DNA of 64,000 nt from Emticicia sp965283955 (GCA_965283955.1 CBDIQW010000002.1:62001-126000); one strand, 5' to 3'. Positions 37,392 through 46,761 are shown, counted from the first letter of the stretch. Numbers and translations are program-made. Notes: generated by a model from the sequence alone, not told the origin.

Positions 37392-37439
37392 AATTATCAG
37401 TATAATTAAACGTGCGTTTATTTGGACTTTTGCAAACAC

Positions 37440-37552
37440 CTAAACCAAATCACAAAATAATTCTTTTTATGGTGTTATTTGTATATATTTGTTGTATATC
37501 AAACAAAGTATATTTAACGTTTTCAAATATTGAATAACTATATACAATCAGA
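37440..37552. other. Putative res site region
   Basis: The spacer between the divergent tnpA and recombinase genes is AT-rich and contains TTGTATATCAAACAAAGTAT and ATTGAATAACTATATACAAT, which resemble paired half-sites (TATATACAA / TTGTATATC). Confidence 0.45.
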
Positions 37553-38146
37553 ATGAAAATAGGCTATGCAAGGATTAGTACCAAAGACCAAGTTTTAGAT
37601 TTACAAATTGATGCTCTCAACAAAGATGGGTGTGAGATGATTTTTGAAGAGACAGCATCGGGTGCAAAAACTGACCGACCCGAATTACAAAATCTTTTGA
37701 AGCATATCCGAAAGGGTGATATTGTGGTTGTTTACAAACTTGACCGTTTGGGTCGTTCGCTAAAACATTTACTCGAAGTAGTTTCAGAGCTAAACTCAAA
37801 AGAAGTTGGTATCAGAAGTATCAATGATGCGATTGATACGACCACTCCACAGGGAAGATTATTCTTTAATATTTCTGCTTCGTTTGCAGAGTTTGAGAGA
37901 GACCTAATTCGTGAACGAACAAAATCAGGATTAGAAGCTGCAAGAGCCAGAGGCAGAAAGGGAGGTCGCAGACAGGGCATGACCAAAGAAGCTGAACAAA
38001 AAGCGATTCTTGCTGAGACCTATTATAAAGAAGGGAAAATGGGTGTCAATCAAATTGCCGAAGAGATTGGTGTTTCCAAAATGACTTTGTATAAGTATTT
38101 GAGGTATAGGAAAGTTAAAATTGGAAATTACACCAAAACTAACTAA
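37553..38146 (+). CDS. tnpR: Serine recombinase (TnpR-type resolvase)
   Basis: 197 aa. The catalytic Ser is in GYARISTKDQ (residue 9), the domain continues DRLGRSLKHLLEVV and FAEFERDLIRERTKSGLEAARARGRKGGR, and the C-terminus has an HTH (VNQIAEEIGVSKMTLYKYL). It resolves cointegrates of the Tn3 element at the adjacent res site. It is transcribed away from the transposase. It has no link with integron recombination, which uses tyrosine recombinases. Confidence 0.93.
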   Translation: MKIGYARISTKDQVLDLQIDALNKDGCEMIFEETASGAKTDRPELQNLLKHIRKGDIVVVYKLDRLGRSLKHLLEVVSELNSKEVGIRSINDAIDTTTPQGRLFFNISASFAEFERDLIRERTKSGLEAARARGRKGGRRQGMTKEAEQKAILAETYYKEGKMGVNQIAEEIGVSKMTLYKYLRYRKVKIGNYTKTN

Positions 38147-38182
38147 ACAATTAGTTTGAAAAGTTAATTTTTCGGCTAATTA

Positions 38183-39127
38183 CTATAAGAACCTCTTTTT
38201 AAGTTGTTGTGTAATGCAATTTCCTTCTGCCCAAAAGATATACCCTCTCCCTTGTGCAGAGTAAGCTCCCGTTCCATAGCCACCATCAAATGAATCCCCA
38301 GTAACTTGTATTTGAGTTCCGCCATTACAACCCACCAAATTTTTACTTGCTTCTTTATTTAGTGTAACCCTTGATACTTCATCTTCACCACTTGCTTTGT
38401 GATATACGATTGAAAGGGTACTTTCACCAATAGAATAAGGAAAATTGATTGCAACTGTTAAGCTGTTATTTCCGTTTGTATAGGTTCGATTAATAAGAGA
38501 ACCATCTAAATAAAAATCAATGTATTCGTAAGACGATATTTGAGTACCACGGTTTGAGAATGTAAAAGTTGGGCTAAAATAAAAATAATGAGTACCATCA
38601 TAAAAATCATCAATGCTATTTGCTTGTAGAATTGATGAAATAAATGTTCTTTTTGGCAGATATGGTGATTGAGTTCTACCTGCAACATCAAAAAGTTGAC
38701 CATTTGAAACTGAAAGTAAATTATTGGCTACCGCATTGGGGTCGAGTGAATGGAAATCATAATCAATCAAACCTATTGGGTGATGATAGTCTTTATCGGG
38801 ATGAAAATTTGCAATAAGATTTTCTAAATCTGTTGGGTGAATCATATTTGTTCTGTTGTAATTGGAATAAAACAGTTCAGAATATGATTGAAAAAAATGC
38901 AAAAGTGTAGTTGTATCAGTTGATGAAGAGGCATTGTAAAGTTCTAAATCAGCCCAAGGAAATACCTCTTCATAAAGAATACCACTTGGAATTTGAGATT
39001 TGTCAAGATTTTTCAATTTGTGGTGGGCTTCTTCTGCATAAGGTGTAGGAGCATTACAACTTGGCACTTGGGCAAAAAGGTTCATGCTCACTACAATAAG
39101 TAGCAAGGATAGTAAAATTGCTTTCAT
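38183..39127 (-). pseudogene. Secreted protein, 3' end cut by Tn3-type repeat
   Basis: 314 aa with a signal peptide (LLSLLLIVVSMNLFAQ). The mature part has beta-strand-rich text (YIDFYLDGSLINRTYTNG; TQIQVTGDSFDGGYGTGAYS). The final residues (KKRFL) are encoded by the Tn3 terminal repeat, so the natural C-terminus, stop and attC of this cassette were lost. It is downstream of the lipoprotein gene at 39145, in the same cassette. No family is recognised. Confidence 0.6.
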
Positions 39128-39144
39128 ATGTTTGAATTGTTGTT

Positions 39145-39648
39145 TTAGTAGTAGAACACGTTATTAAACTGTCCTTTGGAAATTGAAATTATTTTATCAG
39201 ATTTTGTATCTTTTGCTTTAAATTCAAATGTGCCAGAAACTTCTTTTTTCAAAGTATCAATCTTTGAAAATGTAATAAAACCACTTTTGGCGAAAGATTC
39301 GTAAGTTATGGATGAACTAACACCATTAACTGTTTTTTCAGGCGTTGAGTAATGTGCCTTAAATTCTTGGTTAATTTCGTAAGTTTTTTCTTTAAATTCG
39401 TTTTGAATATCTTTGAACTTAGCACTTATACCAATCCAACCGTTCCCCTCAGAATAAACATTGAAATAAAATAGATTATTGGGAATACTCTTCTTTACTA
39501 ATAAGGCTTGTAAAAATATATCCCCTCCATTATCAGGTCTAAATCGTTTCCCATCTACTTTACAGTAAAATGGTTCATTTGGCTTGGGTGGCGGCTCTCC
39601 ACATGAACTAAGAGTAAATAATAGAAGATATACAGCAAAGTTTTTCAT
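39145..39648 (-). CDS. DUF6252-like lipoprotein
   Basis: 167 aa with a lipobox (LLLFTLSSCGEPPP). The mature part (NEPFYCKVDGKRFRPDNGGD; FKDIQNEFKEKTYEINQEFK; FEFKAKDTKSDKIISISKGQF) is the pattern of short Bacteroidota lipoproteins of the DUF6252 type. It stands 17 bp before the truncated secreted-protein gene and shares its cassette. A surface adhesion or substrate role is possible, unsupported. Confidence 0.65.
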   Translation of the reverse strand: MKNFAVYLLLFTLSSCGEPPPKPNEPFYCKVDGKRFRPDNGGDIFLQALLVKKSIPNNLFYFNVYSEGNGWIGISAKFKDIQNEFKEKTYEINQEFKAHYSTPEKTVNGVSSSITYESFAKSGFITFSKIDTLKKEVSGTFEFKAKDTKSDKIISISKGQFNNVFYY

Positions 39649-39746
39649 AGGTGTGCGTTTTATTTGGTATGTGAAAGTTAAAGATAAAACGTTGAAACTT
39701 CAAAATTATTTTAGGATTATTTTTTGTAACATTGAGGAAAACTTTA

Positions 39747-39836
39747 TTCCAACGACCAGCATTGTGATGGTTTTGGAGTGATTTTAGTGTTAATTAATTA
39801 AATATCAAGCCTTTACACAATGCTTTCGAGTTGGAC
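39747..39836 (-). other. attC site, family A
   Basis: R' GTTGGAA and R'' GTCCAAC. Identical to 25815-25904; inner arms AGCATTGTG and CACAATGCT. Confidence 0.9.
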
Positions 39837-40172
39837 TAAACTGACTTTGCGTTCGCTCTGATAAGACGTCCAAAGGACGGCAGGCACGCCAAGAACCCAA
39901 GCCAAGAACTATGCTGCTGAAGGTAAAGTTGCATGGAAAAATGAAAAAAAGCAAATGAGTTGGATAAAATTTTGAGAGTTGAAGAAAAGCTGGCAAAAAT
40001 ACCACGCAGAGGACGTGTCGCTGACCCACTTTGCAAGCAGGAAAAACTAATAAAACTACCAAAGTGCTGCTTCGTCGCAAAAAAATATGCGTTTGAAAAA
40101 CTGAAAGACCAGCGATTTCTGCGTGTCGACCGAGCCTATGGAATTTAAAAAATCAATGGATTGAATATATTT
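39837..40172 (-). repeat. Cassette 3' segment, type I (copy of 25905)
   Basis: Identical to 25905-26240. Part of the duplicated DUF2199 cassette. Confidence 0.75.
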
Positions 40173-40679
40173 TCACCATTTATGTAGATAGATTTCTACT
40201 AATTCGATTAATTTTTCTTCTGATATTCCATTATGATAAGCTAACGAGAGAGGATGCTCTGTTGGCTCAATGTCAATATCAGGTCTGTAATTATTGTCTT
40301 GCAAGATTAGGTTTGTTTTGAGGTTAACGCAATCATCCAAACCTTCAATTTGTGAGGAAAACCAACCAAACATAGAGCCGTATTTCGAGGCGTCTTCAAT
40401 ATTGAGAGATTCTTGAAATTTGGTGAAATTAAATTCACTTAGTGATACCCAAGGCGTAAAAGATAAAGATTCATCTAATCCTAAAACTGGAATTATTAGA
40501 AAACCTTTTGCAAAGAAGTATTCATTATCAATAACACAAGTGTCAGAAGTAAGTTTAGTGCGTGATTCTCTTTCATCACTTGGAATGGAATAATAGTATA
40601 CGGGAGCTTCTAGATTGAAACTTGGGATTCCTTCATGAATTTTATCACACTTTGAGCATTTGAAAGTAAAAGATGACAT
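40173..40679 (-). CDS. DUF2199-like protein, copy 2
   Basis: 168 aa, differing from the copy at 26241 by one residue (Leu in QIEGLDD). The nucleotide identity runs from the attC crossover at one end to the crossover at the other, with two substitutions in about 960 bp. The two copies have different neighbours, so the cassette moved as a unit. Function unknown. Confidence 0.8.
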   Translation of the reverse strand: MSSFTFKCSKCDKIHEGIPSFNLEAPVYYYSIPSDERESRTKLTSDTCVIDNEYFFAKGFLIIPVLGLDESLSFTPWVSLSEFNFTKFQESLNIEDASKYGSMFGWFSSQIEGLDDCVNLKTNLILQDNNYRPDIDIEPTEHPLSLAYHNGISEEKLIELVEIYLHKW

Positions 40680-40704
40680 AGAAATAAAAATAGTGTAAAT
40701 AATT

Positions 40705-40794
40705 TTCCAACGACCAGCATTGTGATGGACTTGGAGTAAATTTAGAGTTAATTAATAAAACATCAGGCCTTTACACAATGCTTTCGAGTTGGAG
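40705..40794 (-). other. attC site, family A
   Basis: R' GTTGGAA and R'' CTCCAAC. Inner arms AGCATTGTG and CACAATGCT. The equivalent junction in copy 1 (26773) is a family C site, so the crossover point is bracketed to the R' box. Confidence 0.88.
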
Positions 40795-41169
40795 AGAAAC
40801 CAACTTTGAGTGCCAACGCTGATAAACTGTCGCCCGATATGGTGCGTGCTAAGGACTAAAAAGCGTAGAAACATCTCTGTCTAAATGTCACCGACCAAAT
40901 TTACATACCAAGTTCTGAAAAAAGAAATTGAAAAGCAAAAGAATTTATTTTTCGGTGTTAAATTTGGGTAAATACCATGCATTAAAAATGTAGACGACAA
41001 CTATGCGTTTGAAATTTTGCTGAGAATTTACGCTCTGAACATCGCTATAGTCTTGTTGCAAGTGCTTATGAGCGAGAAAATAGTATATAACGAACAAGAA
41101 TTATAAAGAAGGAGGATTTACTGCCCTTCTCCCAACTTGTATAAAGTTTAATTTTATGAATTATTTTAG
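40795..41169 (-). repeat. Cassette 3' segment, type II, extended
   Basis: Landmarks CCAACGCTGATAAACTGTC, CGTAGAAACATCTCTGTCTA and GAAATTGAAAAGCAAAAGAA. Ends with TAGTCTTGTTGCAAGTGC. The last 100 bp before the protease stop are unique and hold no gene. Confidence 0.65.
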
Positions 41170-41859
41170 TCATACTTTATTGGTTGGCAAGTTAATATTG
41201 TCAAGCCTAAAAACTCGTAAATATTCAATTGGGTCAGTTCCGCCAATTAGAATGCCAGTGATTCTACCCTCAGGGTCTGCAACTGGAGAACCACTTGCAC
41301 CACGGTAATATTCGTGTTCTTGTATTTGTCTTGCAGTTTTAAAATAATTTATATGCTCGTCTTGCTTAACAAGTGTTAATCCCACTTCATAACAACAATA
41401 TCTTGGCAAGGTTAATGTGTCACCCATTTTTACAAGTTCATAATTATTCCAAACTGCAAATCCATACGCTTCTGTTTTCTTAGCTTTTACAAAAATATCT
41501 TGGTAGGTTATTATTTCAACATTTGCAATATTCTCAATGTCACTTTTTATTAATTCAATTGGTAAGTGACTGTAAGCATAGTCAATGTCTTTATGTGAAT
41601 GAAAAATTGTAAATTCTCCTGCATTAACACATAAGGTTTGTCCATCTTTTATAATTCTCGTTTCAATAAAACAACCTTTTTCTGGTGTCTTATGTCCAGC
41701 GGTGATGACAATAGGTTGGTAATTTTTATCAGGTTGATAAAGAAATCCCGAAGCCATTCCTGTAAGATTGTCTGTACTGTCAGCTTTGACTATTCTAACA
41801 GTTACTTTGGTCATGTGGTCAATAAATTGGTTGATATTGTTTACTTCTTGCGGTGTCAT
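41170..41859 (-). CDS. Trypsin-like serine protease
   Basis: 229 aa, single-domain protease of the S1/S46-like trypsin fold. His is in VITAGHK (residue 57), Asp in FHSHKDIDYAYSHL (near 92) and Ser in YRGASGSPVADPEGRI (near 190, with the oxyanion-like GASGSP). There is no signal peptide, so it may act in the cytosol, as do proteases in several abortive-infection and toxin systems. Lone cassette gene. Substrate unknown. Confidence 0.78.
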   Translation of the reverse strand: MTPQEVNNINQFIDHMTKVTVRIVKADSTDNLTGMASGFLYQPDKNYQPIVITAGHKTPEKGCFIETRIIKDGQTLCVNAGEFTIFHSHKDIDYAYSHLPIELIKSDIENIANVEIITYQDIFVKAKKTEAYGFAVWNNYELVKMGDTLTLPRYCCYEVGLTLVKQDEHINYFKTARQIQEHEYYRGASGSPVADPEGRITGILIGGTDPIEYLRVFRLDNINLPTNKV

Positions 41860-41875
41860 GTGATTTTAAATATGA

Positions 41876-41908
41876 GAAAGTTTTGTCGTAATTTTTGTAT
41901 TGTTGAAC
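41876..41908 (-). promoter_or_regulatory. Shared 33-nt cassette leader
   Basis: Matches 20069-20101 at 32 of 33 positions and, like it, touches attC within a few bases. It lies between the protease gene and its R' box, so it is part of the cassette's 5' end. Confidence 0.5.
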
Positions 41909-41912
41909 TTCA

Positions 41913-42001
41913 TTCCAACCAAAAGGAAAAAGATGACTTTGGTTGGTGATTAATTATTTGATTATCAATTAATTAGCTTTTACTTTTTCCGTATGTTGGA
42001 C
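41913..42001 (-). other. attC site, family F
   Basis: R' GTTGGAA and R'' GTCCAAC. Inner arms GGAAAAAG and CTTTTTCC are perfect. The only copy of this family in the window. Confidence 0.82.
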
Positions 42002-42443
42002 ACCAAGAAAAGTTGGCGACCCGCTCTAATCAAGTGTCGGCAGACACTTGAAAACTAAGTGAAACCGCCCCACCAAGCTGGCTGCTGGAAGTAAATTTGC
42101 ATGGAAAAATACAAAAAAGCAAATGAGTTGGATAAAACTTTGCGAAACTAAGAAAAGTAGGCAAAAATACCATTCAGAGGATTTGTCACCAGCCAACTTT
42201 GAGAACAGAAAAACCCAAAATAGAGTTGGAGAGAACAGTCTTGTCACCCGAAAAATATGCGTTTGAAATTTTGCCGAGAACTCACACTTCGAACTTCGCT
42301 TTTGTCCAGTCGCATGAGCCTTTGAGCTAAAACTGTCAAACTATTTTAGAAGCATACGTGCTTCAAATTGGAGTAAAACCAAATCCAAAAGTGCAAAATG
42401 CCGCCCAATAACATCAAATCAAAAAAACGAATAACCCAAATGT
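42002..42443 (-). repeat. Cassette 3' segment, type I, extended
   Basis: Hairpin CAAGTGTC (42031) / GACACTTG (42043), 8 bp. IS-like end ACTGTCAAACTATTTTAGAA, followed by about 85 bp of unique AT-rich DNA. Confidence 0.7.
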
Positions 42444-43217
42444 TTAAACTTGAAACATCTTTAAAAACTCATAAGTATCTTCATATTTTTTTAACGGTTT
42501 AATAGGTAAAAGTTCTTTGGGTACTAATGGGTTATTTATTCCAACTTCAAATCCTTTTATCCATGCTAATTTTGCATAACCTAATGATGGATAAGATAAA
42601 AATTCTTTTTGCAAAGAGTATTGATTTCTTGAACTATGCACTTTTGGTATTAATAATTCTTTAATTGCGTATTCCATTTTTTCGTTATCGCTTTCAAGAA
42701 AACCAATGAAGAATTCTTTATCGAACTTTAATGTTTTCATTTGCTTCATTACTTTTTCAAAAATGGGAAGACATTCGATTAATTTATCTTTCTCATTCAA
42801 TAATGCACATTGCATACAGACTGCAAGGATATTTTCACCCTTTTTTAAATCTTTTTCATAGTTTTTGTATCTCATTTTTGAAAAAGTATCTATCAGTTCT
42901 TTGCAATCACTTACTAAAATGAGAGACCAATGAGATGGGTAAGTAAACGTAAACTCAGATTGGAATTCTTTTTTTATATATTCAGTATCTTGATTCTGAA
43001 CATATGACATTCTTCCTGATAAGTAAAAAGATTCTTTTGCCTTTTCAAGATTCTTTTCATTTAATAAAAAATGTACTCCTTTATTTGCATTATATCCCCA
43101 TAAACCAATAGCACCAAAACCTAAAGCATATTTATTTTGATTTAAAGCATCTACAATTGCTTTTTCTCCATTAAAAATGCTCGGCATACTTGCTGATAAA
43201 TCACTTAATGTGTACAT
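42444..43217 (-). CDS. Imm49-like immunity protein
   Basis: 257 aa, all-helical. The pattern KYALGFGAIGLWGYNANKG, SFYLSGRMSYV and the C-terminal FLSYPSLGYAKLAWIKGFEV followed by PLVPKELLPIKPLKKYEDTYEFL resembles Imm49-type immunity proteins of polymorphic toxin systems. No toxin is encoded nearby. Orphan immunity genes are common in integron and prophage cassettes. Family assignment tentative. Confidence 0.55.
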   Translation of the reverse strand: MYTLSDLSASMPSIFNGEKAIVDALNQNKYALGFGAIGLWGYNANKGVHFLLNEKNLEKAKESFYLSGRMSYVQNQDTEYIKKEFQSEFTFTYPSHWSLILVSDCKELIDTFSKMRYKNYEKDLKKGENILAVCMQCALLNEKDKLIECLPIFEKVMKQMKTLKFDKEFFIGFLESDNEKMEYAIKELLIPKVHSSRNQYSLQKEFLSYPSLGYAKLAWIKGFEVGINNPLVPKELLPIKPLKKYEDTYEFLKMFQV

Positions 43218-43240
43218 TTAGATATGTGAATTTGCTCTCG

Positions 43241-43329
43241 TTCCAACGACCAGCATTGAGATGGTTTTGGAGTGGTTTTAGAGTTAATTTATTAATTATC
43301 AAGCCTTTACATAATGCTTCGTGTTGGAG
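43241..43329 (-). other. attC site, family A
   Basis: R' GTTGGAA and R'' CTCCAAC. Inner arms AGCATTATG and GAGATGGT: the second arm shows the variant CTCAATGCT. Confidence 0.84.
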
Positions 43330-43673
43330 ACAAACAAACTTTGCGACCGCTCTAATTTGGTGTCGCACGACACCAAGTACGCCGACTACCCCAAGCCAGT
43401 CAAGCTGATTGCTGGAAGTAAAGTTGCATGGAAAAATACAAAAAAGCAAAGACTTTGAGTGAATTTTTGAGAATCGAAGAAAAGTTGGCAAAAATTCCAC
43501 GCAGAGAATTTGTCGTCAATCCACTTTGCAAGCAGGAAAATTTACATGGCGAACCCGAGTGCTGCCATGTCGCAAAAAATTAGGCGTTTGAAATTGTTGA
43601 AAACATAGCGAATTCGGCTCGTCGGAGGTTAGCTAAAACTGTCAAACTACTTTAGCAGCATACGGCAAGAAAT
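43330..43673 (-). repeat. Cassette 3' segment, type I
   Basis: Hairpin TTGGTGTCG (43357) / CGACACCAA (43368), 9 bp, with only CA in the loop. IS-like end ACTGTCAAACTACTTTAGCA. Confidence 0.73.
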
Positions 43674-44336
43674 CTAAAATCCATCACTCTCTTTTTTGAT
43701 AATTCCTTTACTGTTCCTCTCATTGAGTTTAATTATAAAATTTAAAATTGTATCTGGATGTTGTCTAACTTTATCCTCAATACTTGCATATTCATCATAA
43801 AGTTCTCTATCAATTTCAAATATCCTAAATGCTATTTTTTCTGTCATTAATTCAATTTTTCCAGATTGATAATCTAAAAGAAAACAATCGCCTTCCGAAA
43901 ATCTATAATATATTGGAACGATTTTTAAATTTTTTGAGAAAGTTAATCCAAACGAAATAGCATTGAATAACATATTTACCCCTCGTTCAGTCGCTACATC
44001 TTTCCATGCTATATATAACCCATCTGTGATAACTTTTTTATATTTTGCTCCACCACTTCTATAATTCCCTGTCGATATATATAAGTTTTCATTATCGTAA
44101 ATGGCGAATTTATTTTTGATTGGTTTATTAGTTTGCAAATAATAAAAAAAGAACAAATCATATCCTTTATTAACGCTAAAACTATTTGAATCAGATGGAA
44201 TATTGTTTTTGAAATCAGAAAAAGTATCGTAAATTCCAAATTTGTGTTTGTTAAAATAAAAGGTTGAATCACTAATTTCGTTTTGGCCAACCAAAAAATA
44301 TGGAATTAGAAAGAATGCAATACATATTAATTTCAT
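43674..44336 (-). CDS. Secreted hypothetical protein
   Basis: 220 aa with signal peptide (MKLICIAFFLIPYFLVGQ). The mature protein carries FYFNKHKFGIYDTFSDFKNN, YRSGGAKYKKVITDGLYIAW and IVPIYYRFSEGDCFLLDYQS. No family is recognised. ATG at 44336, 33 bp from attC R'. Confidence 0.6.
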   Translation of the reverse strand: MKLICIAFFLIPYFLVGQNEISDSTFYFNKHKFGIYDTFSDFKNNIPSDSNSFSVNKGYDLFFFYYLQTNKPIKNKFAIYDNENLYISTGNYRSGGAKYKKVITDGLYIAWKDVATERGVNMLFNAISFGLTFSKNLKIVPIYYRFSEGDCFLLDYQSGKIELMTEKIAFRIFEIDRELYDEYASIEDKVRQHPDTILNFIIKLNERNSKGIIKKESDGF

Positions 44337-44368
44337 TATTCTATATCTTACAATTTGTTTTGAAAAAT

Positions 44369-44455
44369 ATCCAACCCAAAGCATTGAGATGGTTGGATTT
44401 AAAGTTAATTTATTGATTTGCAATTACTTACCTTTACTTAATGCGGGAGTTGGAC
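44369..44455 (-). other. attC site, family B
   Basis: R' GTTGGAT and R'' GTCCAAC. Inner arms GCATTAAG and CTCAATGC. Confidence 0.85.
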
Positions 44456-44849
44456 TCCAAGAATAGTTAAGCACCAACTCATTTATGTTGTCCCACGGAC
44501 AACACGCACTCAATGATGGTAAAACTAAGATGTTTATTGCTGAAATCCAAATTTGCACACCTTTTTTTGCTCTGAGTAGATGTCGCAGAAAAGTTTGAAG
44601 ACCCCTTGAAATCGCTCTAATATCTGGTCGCCAAGATGCTTGAAGTTCTTTGGATAAGTCCAAAAATGGTCGCTGTCCGCCGATAAATTTGCAAGTTTTA
44701 AATAAAAAAATACCCAAGTGCTTGCTTGTCGAAAAATAGCTAAAACTTTCAAACTATTTAAAATCATAACTCATTTTTATGTTAGCTTTTCTTATAGGTT
44801 TTTACGTTGGAATTTTTGTTATGTTTTTAGATAGAAAAAGAACAAAAAA
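44456..44849 (-). repeat. Cassette 3' segment, type III
   Basis: Hairpin TGTTGTCC (44486) / GGACAACA (44497). Landmarks TGTTTATTGCTGAAATCC and GAAGACCCCTTGAAATCGCT. IS-like end CTTTCAAACTATTTAAAATC. Confidence 0.7.
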
Positions 44850-44853
44850 CTAA
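44779..44853 (+). CDS. Possible small membrane peptide
   Basis: 24 aa on the plus strand: LAFLIGFYVGIFVMFLDRKR core. One hydrophobic helix ends in basic residues, a common small-protein layout. It overlaps the last 4 nt of the convergent membrane-protein gene. Without a visible ribosome site or homologue this could be chance. Confidence 0.2.
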   Translation: MLAFLIGFYVGIFVMFLDRKRTKN

Positions 44854-45860
44854 TTATCAATTATTCCAAATTCTGCTATCCATTCTGTTATTTTTCTAAA
44901 CGAATTTGAGTTTTTTTTAGGCTCTAAACTTGGAGTTTGAATGCTTAGTGTATATACATTATTGGCTGTGTTGATTATAATATATTCAGAATATACATAA
45001 AATTTATCTTGTTTTTTGTCATTGATTTCAATGTTATTATATGTAGTTAAAAATTGCGAGTAAATTATATCATTGATTTTTTGAACTGATAATATTTCCT
45101 TATTGACAAACTCTGCACTTAAACCGTCAAAATATTTTCCTATTTCCATATATAAAAACCTTCCTAAAAGTTCTGATTTAGGTATTTTATCAAAATTAAT
45201 TGAATAATAAATACTATCTACATTTTTAGTCGACCTTACTTTCTCGGAATTATTGTTCTTTATCCACTTTTGTAAAATAATAAAAGGCTTAAAAACTTTT
45301 TGATTTAAGCTATATACTATTGCTTGTCCTTCTTCATTGTTCTCATCTTTTCCATTTATAAGATTTAAACCGTTTGGATTCATTTGAAATGTACTATCAA
45401 AAGGACAATCACATAAATGAGTAATTTTATATTCATCACCACCAGACCAAATATGAATTGGCATATCCATTGGGTTATCAATTACTTCTTTTGGTGCTGG
45501 TACTCCATTTTGAATAAAAATTAATTCAATTGGGTTTGTGTACTTATATTTCCAATAGTTATTTGTAGATGCAAAGAAATTATCTTCCGGAAAAAATTTA
45601 GAGTTTTCATTTAACTGATTATTCATTGTAATTGAAACCAGTTTTGAAACATCAATAGTTTCATTTCCTCCTAATCTTCTTTCTATTGAGGAAAGGGTAT
45701 TTTTATATGAATCTAATTCATTTTTATATTTTACTTCATCAAAAAAGGTTACAACTAAATAAGTAATTGTAACAGTAGATATGACTAAACCGAAGATTGT
45801 TGTATAAATATGCTGTTCTAAAAAGTCTTTTATTTTGTTTGAACTTTCTTTTTTGGGCAT
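44850..45860 (-). CDS. Membrane-anchored hypothetical protein
   Basis: 336 aa from ATG 45860 with one N-terminal membrane helix (YTTIFGLVISTVTITYLVVT) followed by a coiled coil (YKNELDSYKNTLSSIERRLG) and a large soluble domain. The layout suggests an inner-membrane protein with an extracytoplasmic or cytoplasmic sensor domain. No known family. Confidence 0.6.
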   Translation of the reverse strand: MPKKESSNKIKDFLEQHIYTTIFGLVISTVTITYLVVTFFDEVKYKNELDSYKNTLSSIERRLGGNETIDVSKLVSITMNNQLNENSKFFPEDNFFASTNNYWKYKYTNPIELIFIQNGVPAPKEVIDNPMDMPIHIWSGGDEYKITHLCDCPFDSTFQMNPNGLNLINGKDENNEEGQAIVYSLNQKVFKPFIILQKWIKNNNSEKVRSTKNVDSIYYSINFDKIPKSELLGRFLYMEIGKYFDGLSAEFVNKEILSVQKINDIIYSQFLTTYNNIEINDKKQDKFYVYSEYIIINTANNVYTLSIQTPSLEPKKNSNSFRKITEWIAEFGIIDN

Positions 45861-45880
45861 AAAGTTGTATTTTTTAAAAT

Positions 45881-45968
45881 TTCCAACCAAAAGCATTGAG
45901 ATGGTTGGGTTTTAAAGTTAATTTATTGATTTTCAGTTTCTTACCTTTTCTTAATGCGGCTGTTGGGA
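45881..45968 (-). other. attC site, family B
   Basis: R' GTTGGAA and R'' TCCCAAC. Inner arms GCATTAAGA and TCTCAATGC. Confidence 0.87.
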
Positions 45969-46292
45969 CACACGAATGATAGCAAGCAACGCTGGGACGA
46001 AGTCCCCGATTGATGTTTGAGAGCCAACCAAACAGAAACAAATTTAGTAACTATTTGGAGAAAAACAAGCATACTTTGAAAAAAGGTGGTGGCTGTCCCC
46101 AATAAAGTAAAAGACCCCTTGAAATCGCTCTAATATCTTGTCGAAGTGATGTTTGCAGTGCCATTAAATAACTCCAAAAACTATCCTGCCCACCAAAAAC
46201 TATGCGTTTGAAAAATTGAAAAGCCAGCGAATTTTGCTTGTCGGCGGGAACAATACGATTGAAATTTTGCTGAGAATTTAGGCCTGAAAATG
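45969..46292 (-). repeat. Cassette 3' segment, type III with type I tail
   Basis: Hairpin GGGAC (45994) / GTCCC (46002). After CCTGCCCACCAAAAACTAT it changes to the type I tail (GCGTTTGAAAAATTGAAAAG). This is one of the clearest mosaic junctions. Confidence 0.7.
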
Positions 46293-46724
46293 TCAAATTA
46301 ATTCACTATCGTACCACTTTTGCACAAAGTTTAAAATAAAAATCTCCTTATTTATATCTTTGGAATTTTTAAATATATGATAGAAACTTTGAGAATATAC
46401 TTTACCATTTACAACTTTGATGCCCATTGGAAATTTTCTAAGGTTTTCTTTATGAATAAGACGGTGAATTTTGTCAGTATCATAAATTGATTTGACCCTG
46501 TTTGAATCTAAAACAATTTGAATTATATCTTTATTTAAATTTTGGATAACAAATTTATTTATTTCATTGAAATCCAATTTATTGGTTGAAAAATAGAGAC
46601 ATTTACCTTCAATACTTTTAAGAAATTTTTTATGCTTTAGATTGCTTGTTTCTTCAATAACGAATATACAAGCAATGATAAAAAGTACAATGAGAAATAG
46701 TATGAAAAAAATATTTAGGAACAT
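46293..46724 (-). CDS. Membrane-anchored hypothetical protein
   Basis: 143 aa with a strong N-terminal membrane segment (NIFFILFLIVLFIIACIFVI) and a soluble tail (GKCLYFSTNKLDFNEINKFV; RKFPMGIKVVNGKVYSQSFY). No family. The ATG at 46724 is 38 bp from attC R'. Confidence 0.55.
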   Translation of the reverse strand: MFLNIFFILFLIVLFIIACIFVIEETSNLKHKKFLKSIEGKCLYFSTNKLDFNEINKFVIQNLNKDIIQIVLDSNRVKSIYDTDKIHRLIHKENLRKFPMGIKVVNGKVYSQSFYHIFKNSKDINKEIFILNFVQKWYDSELI

Positions 46725-46761
46725 CTGTTTCTAACGGTTCTATTGACTTAGAAAGAGCCAT

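Larger units (their letters stand above)
34333..38195. mobile_element. Tn3-family transposon
   Basis: Terminal inverted repeats of about 48 bp start GAGGTTCTTATAGTAA on each side (34333-34380; 38148-38195 reversed) with four mismatches. They enclose a split Tn3-type transposase and a serine recombinase. There is no 5-bp target duplication (AAATT on the left, TTTTT on the right), so one or both flanks were rearranged after insertion. Confidence 0.85.

Noticed and set aside
37553..38146. The serine recombinase as the cassette recombinase.
   Set aside because: It lies inside Tn3-type inverted repeats beside tnpA; serine resolvases do not act on attC.
34328..38200. Target duplication of the Tn3 element.
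   Set aside because: The 5-bp flanks AAATT and TTTTT do not match under any reasonable end placement.
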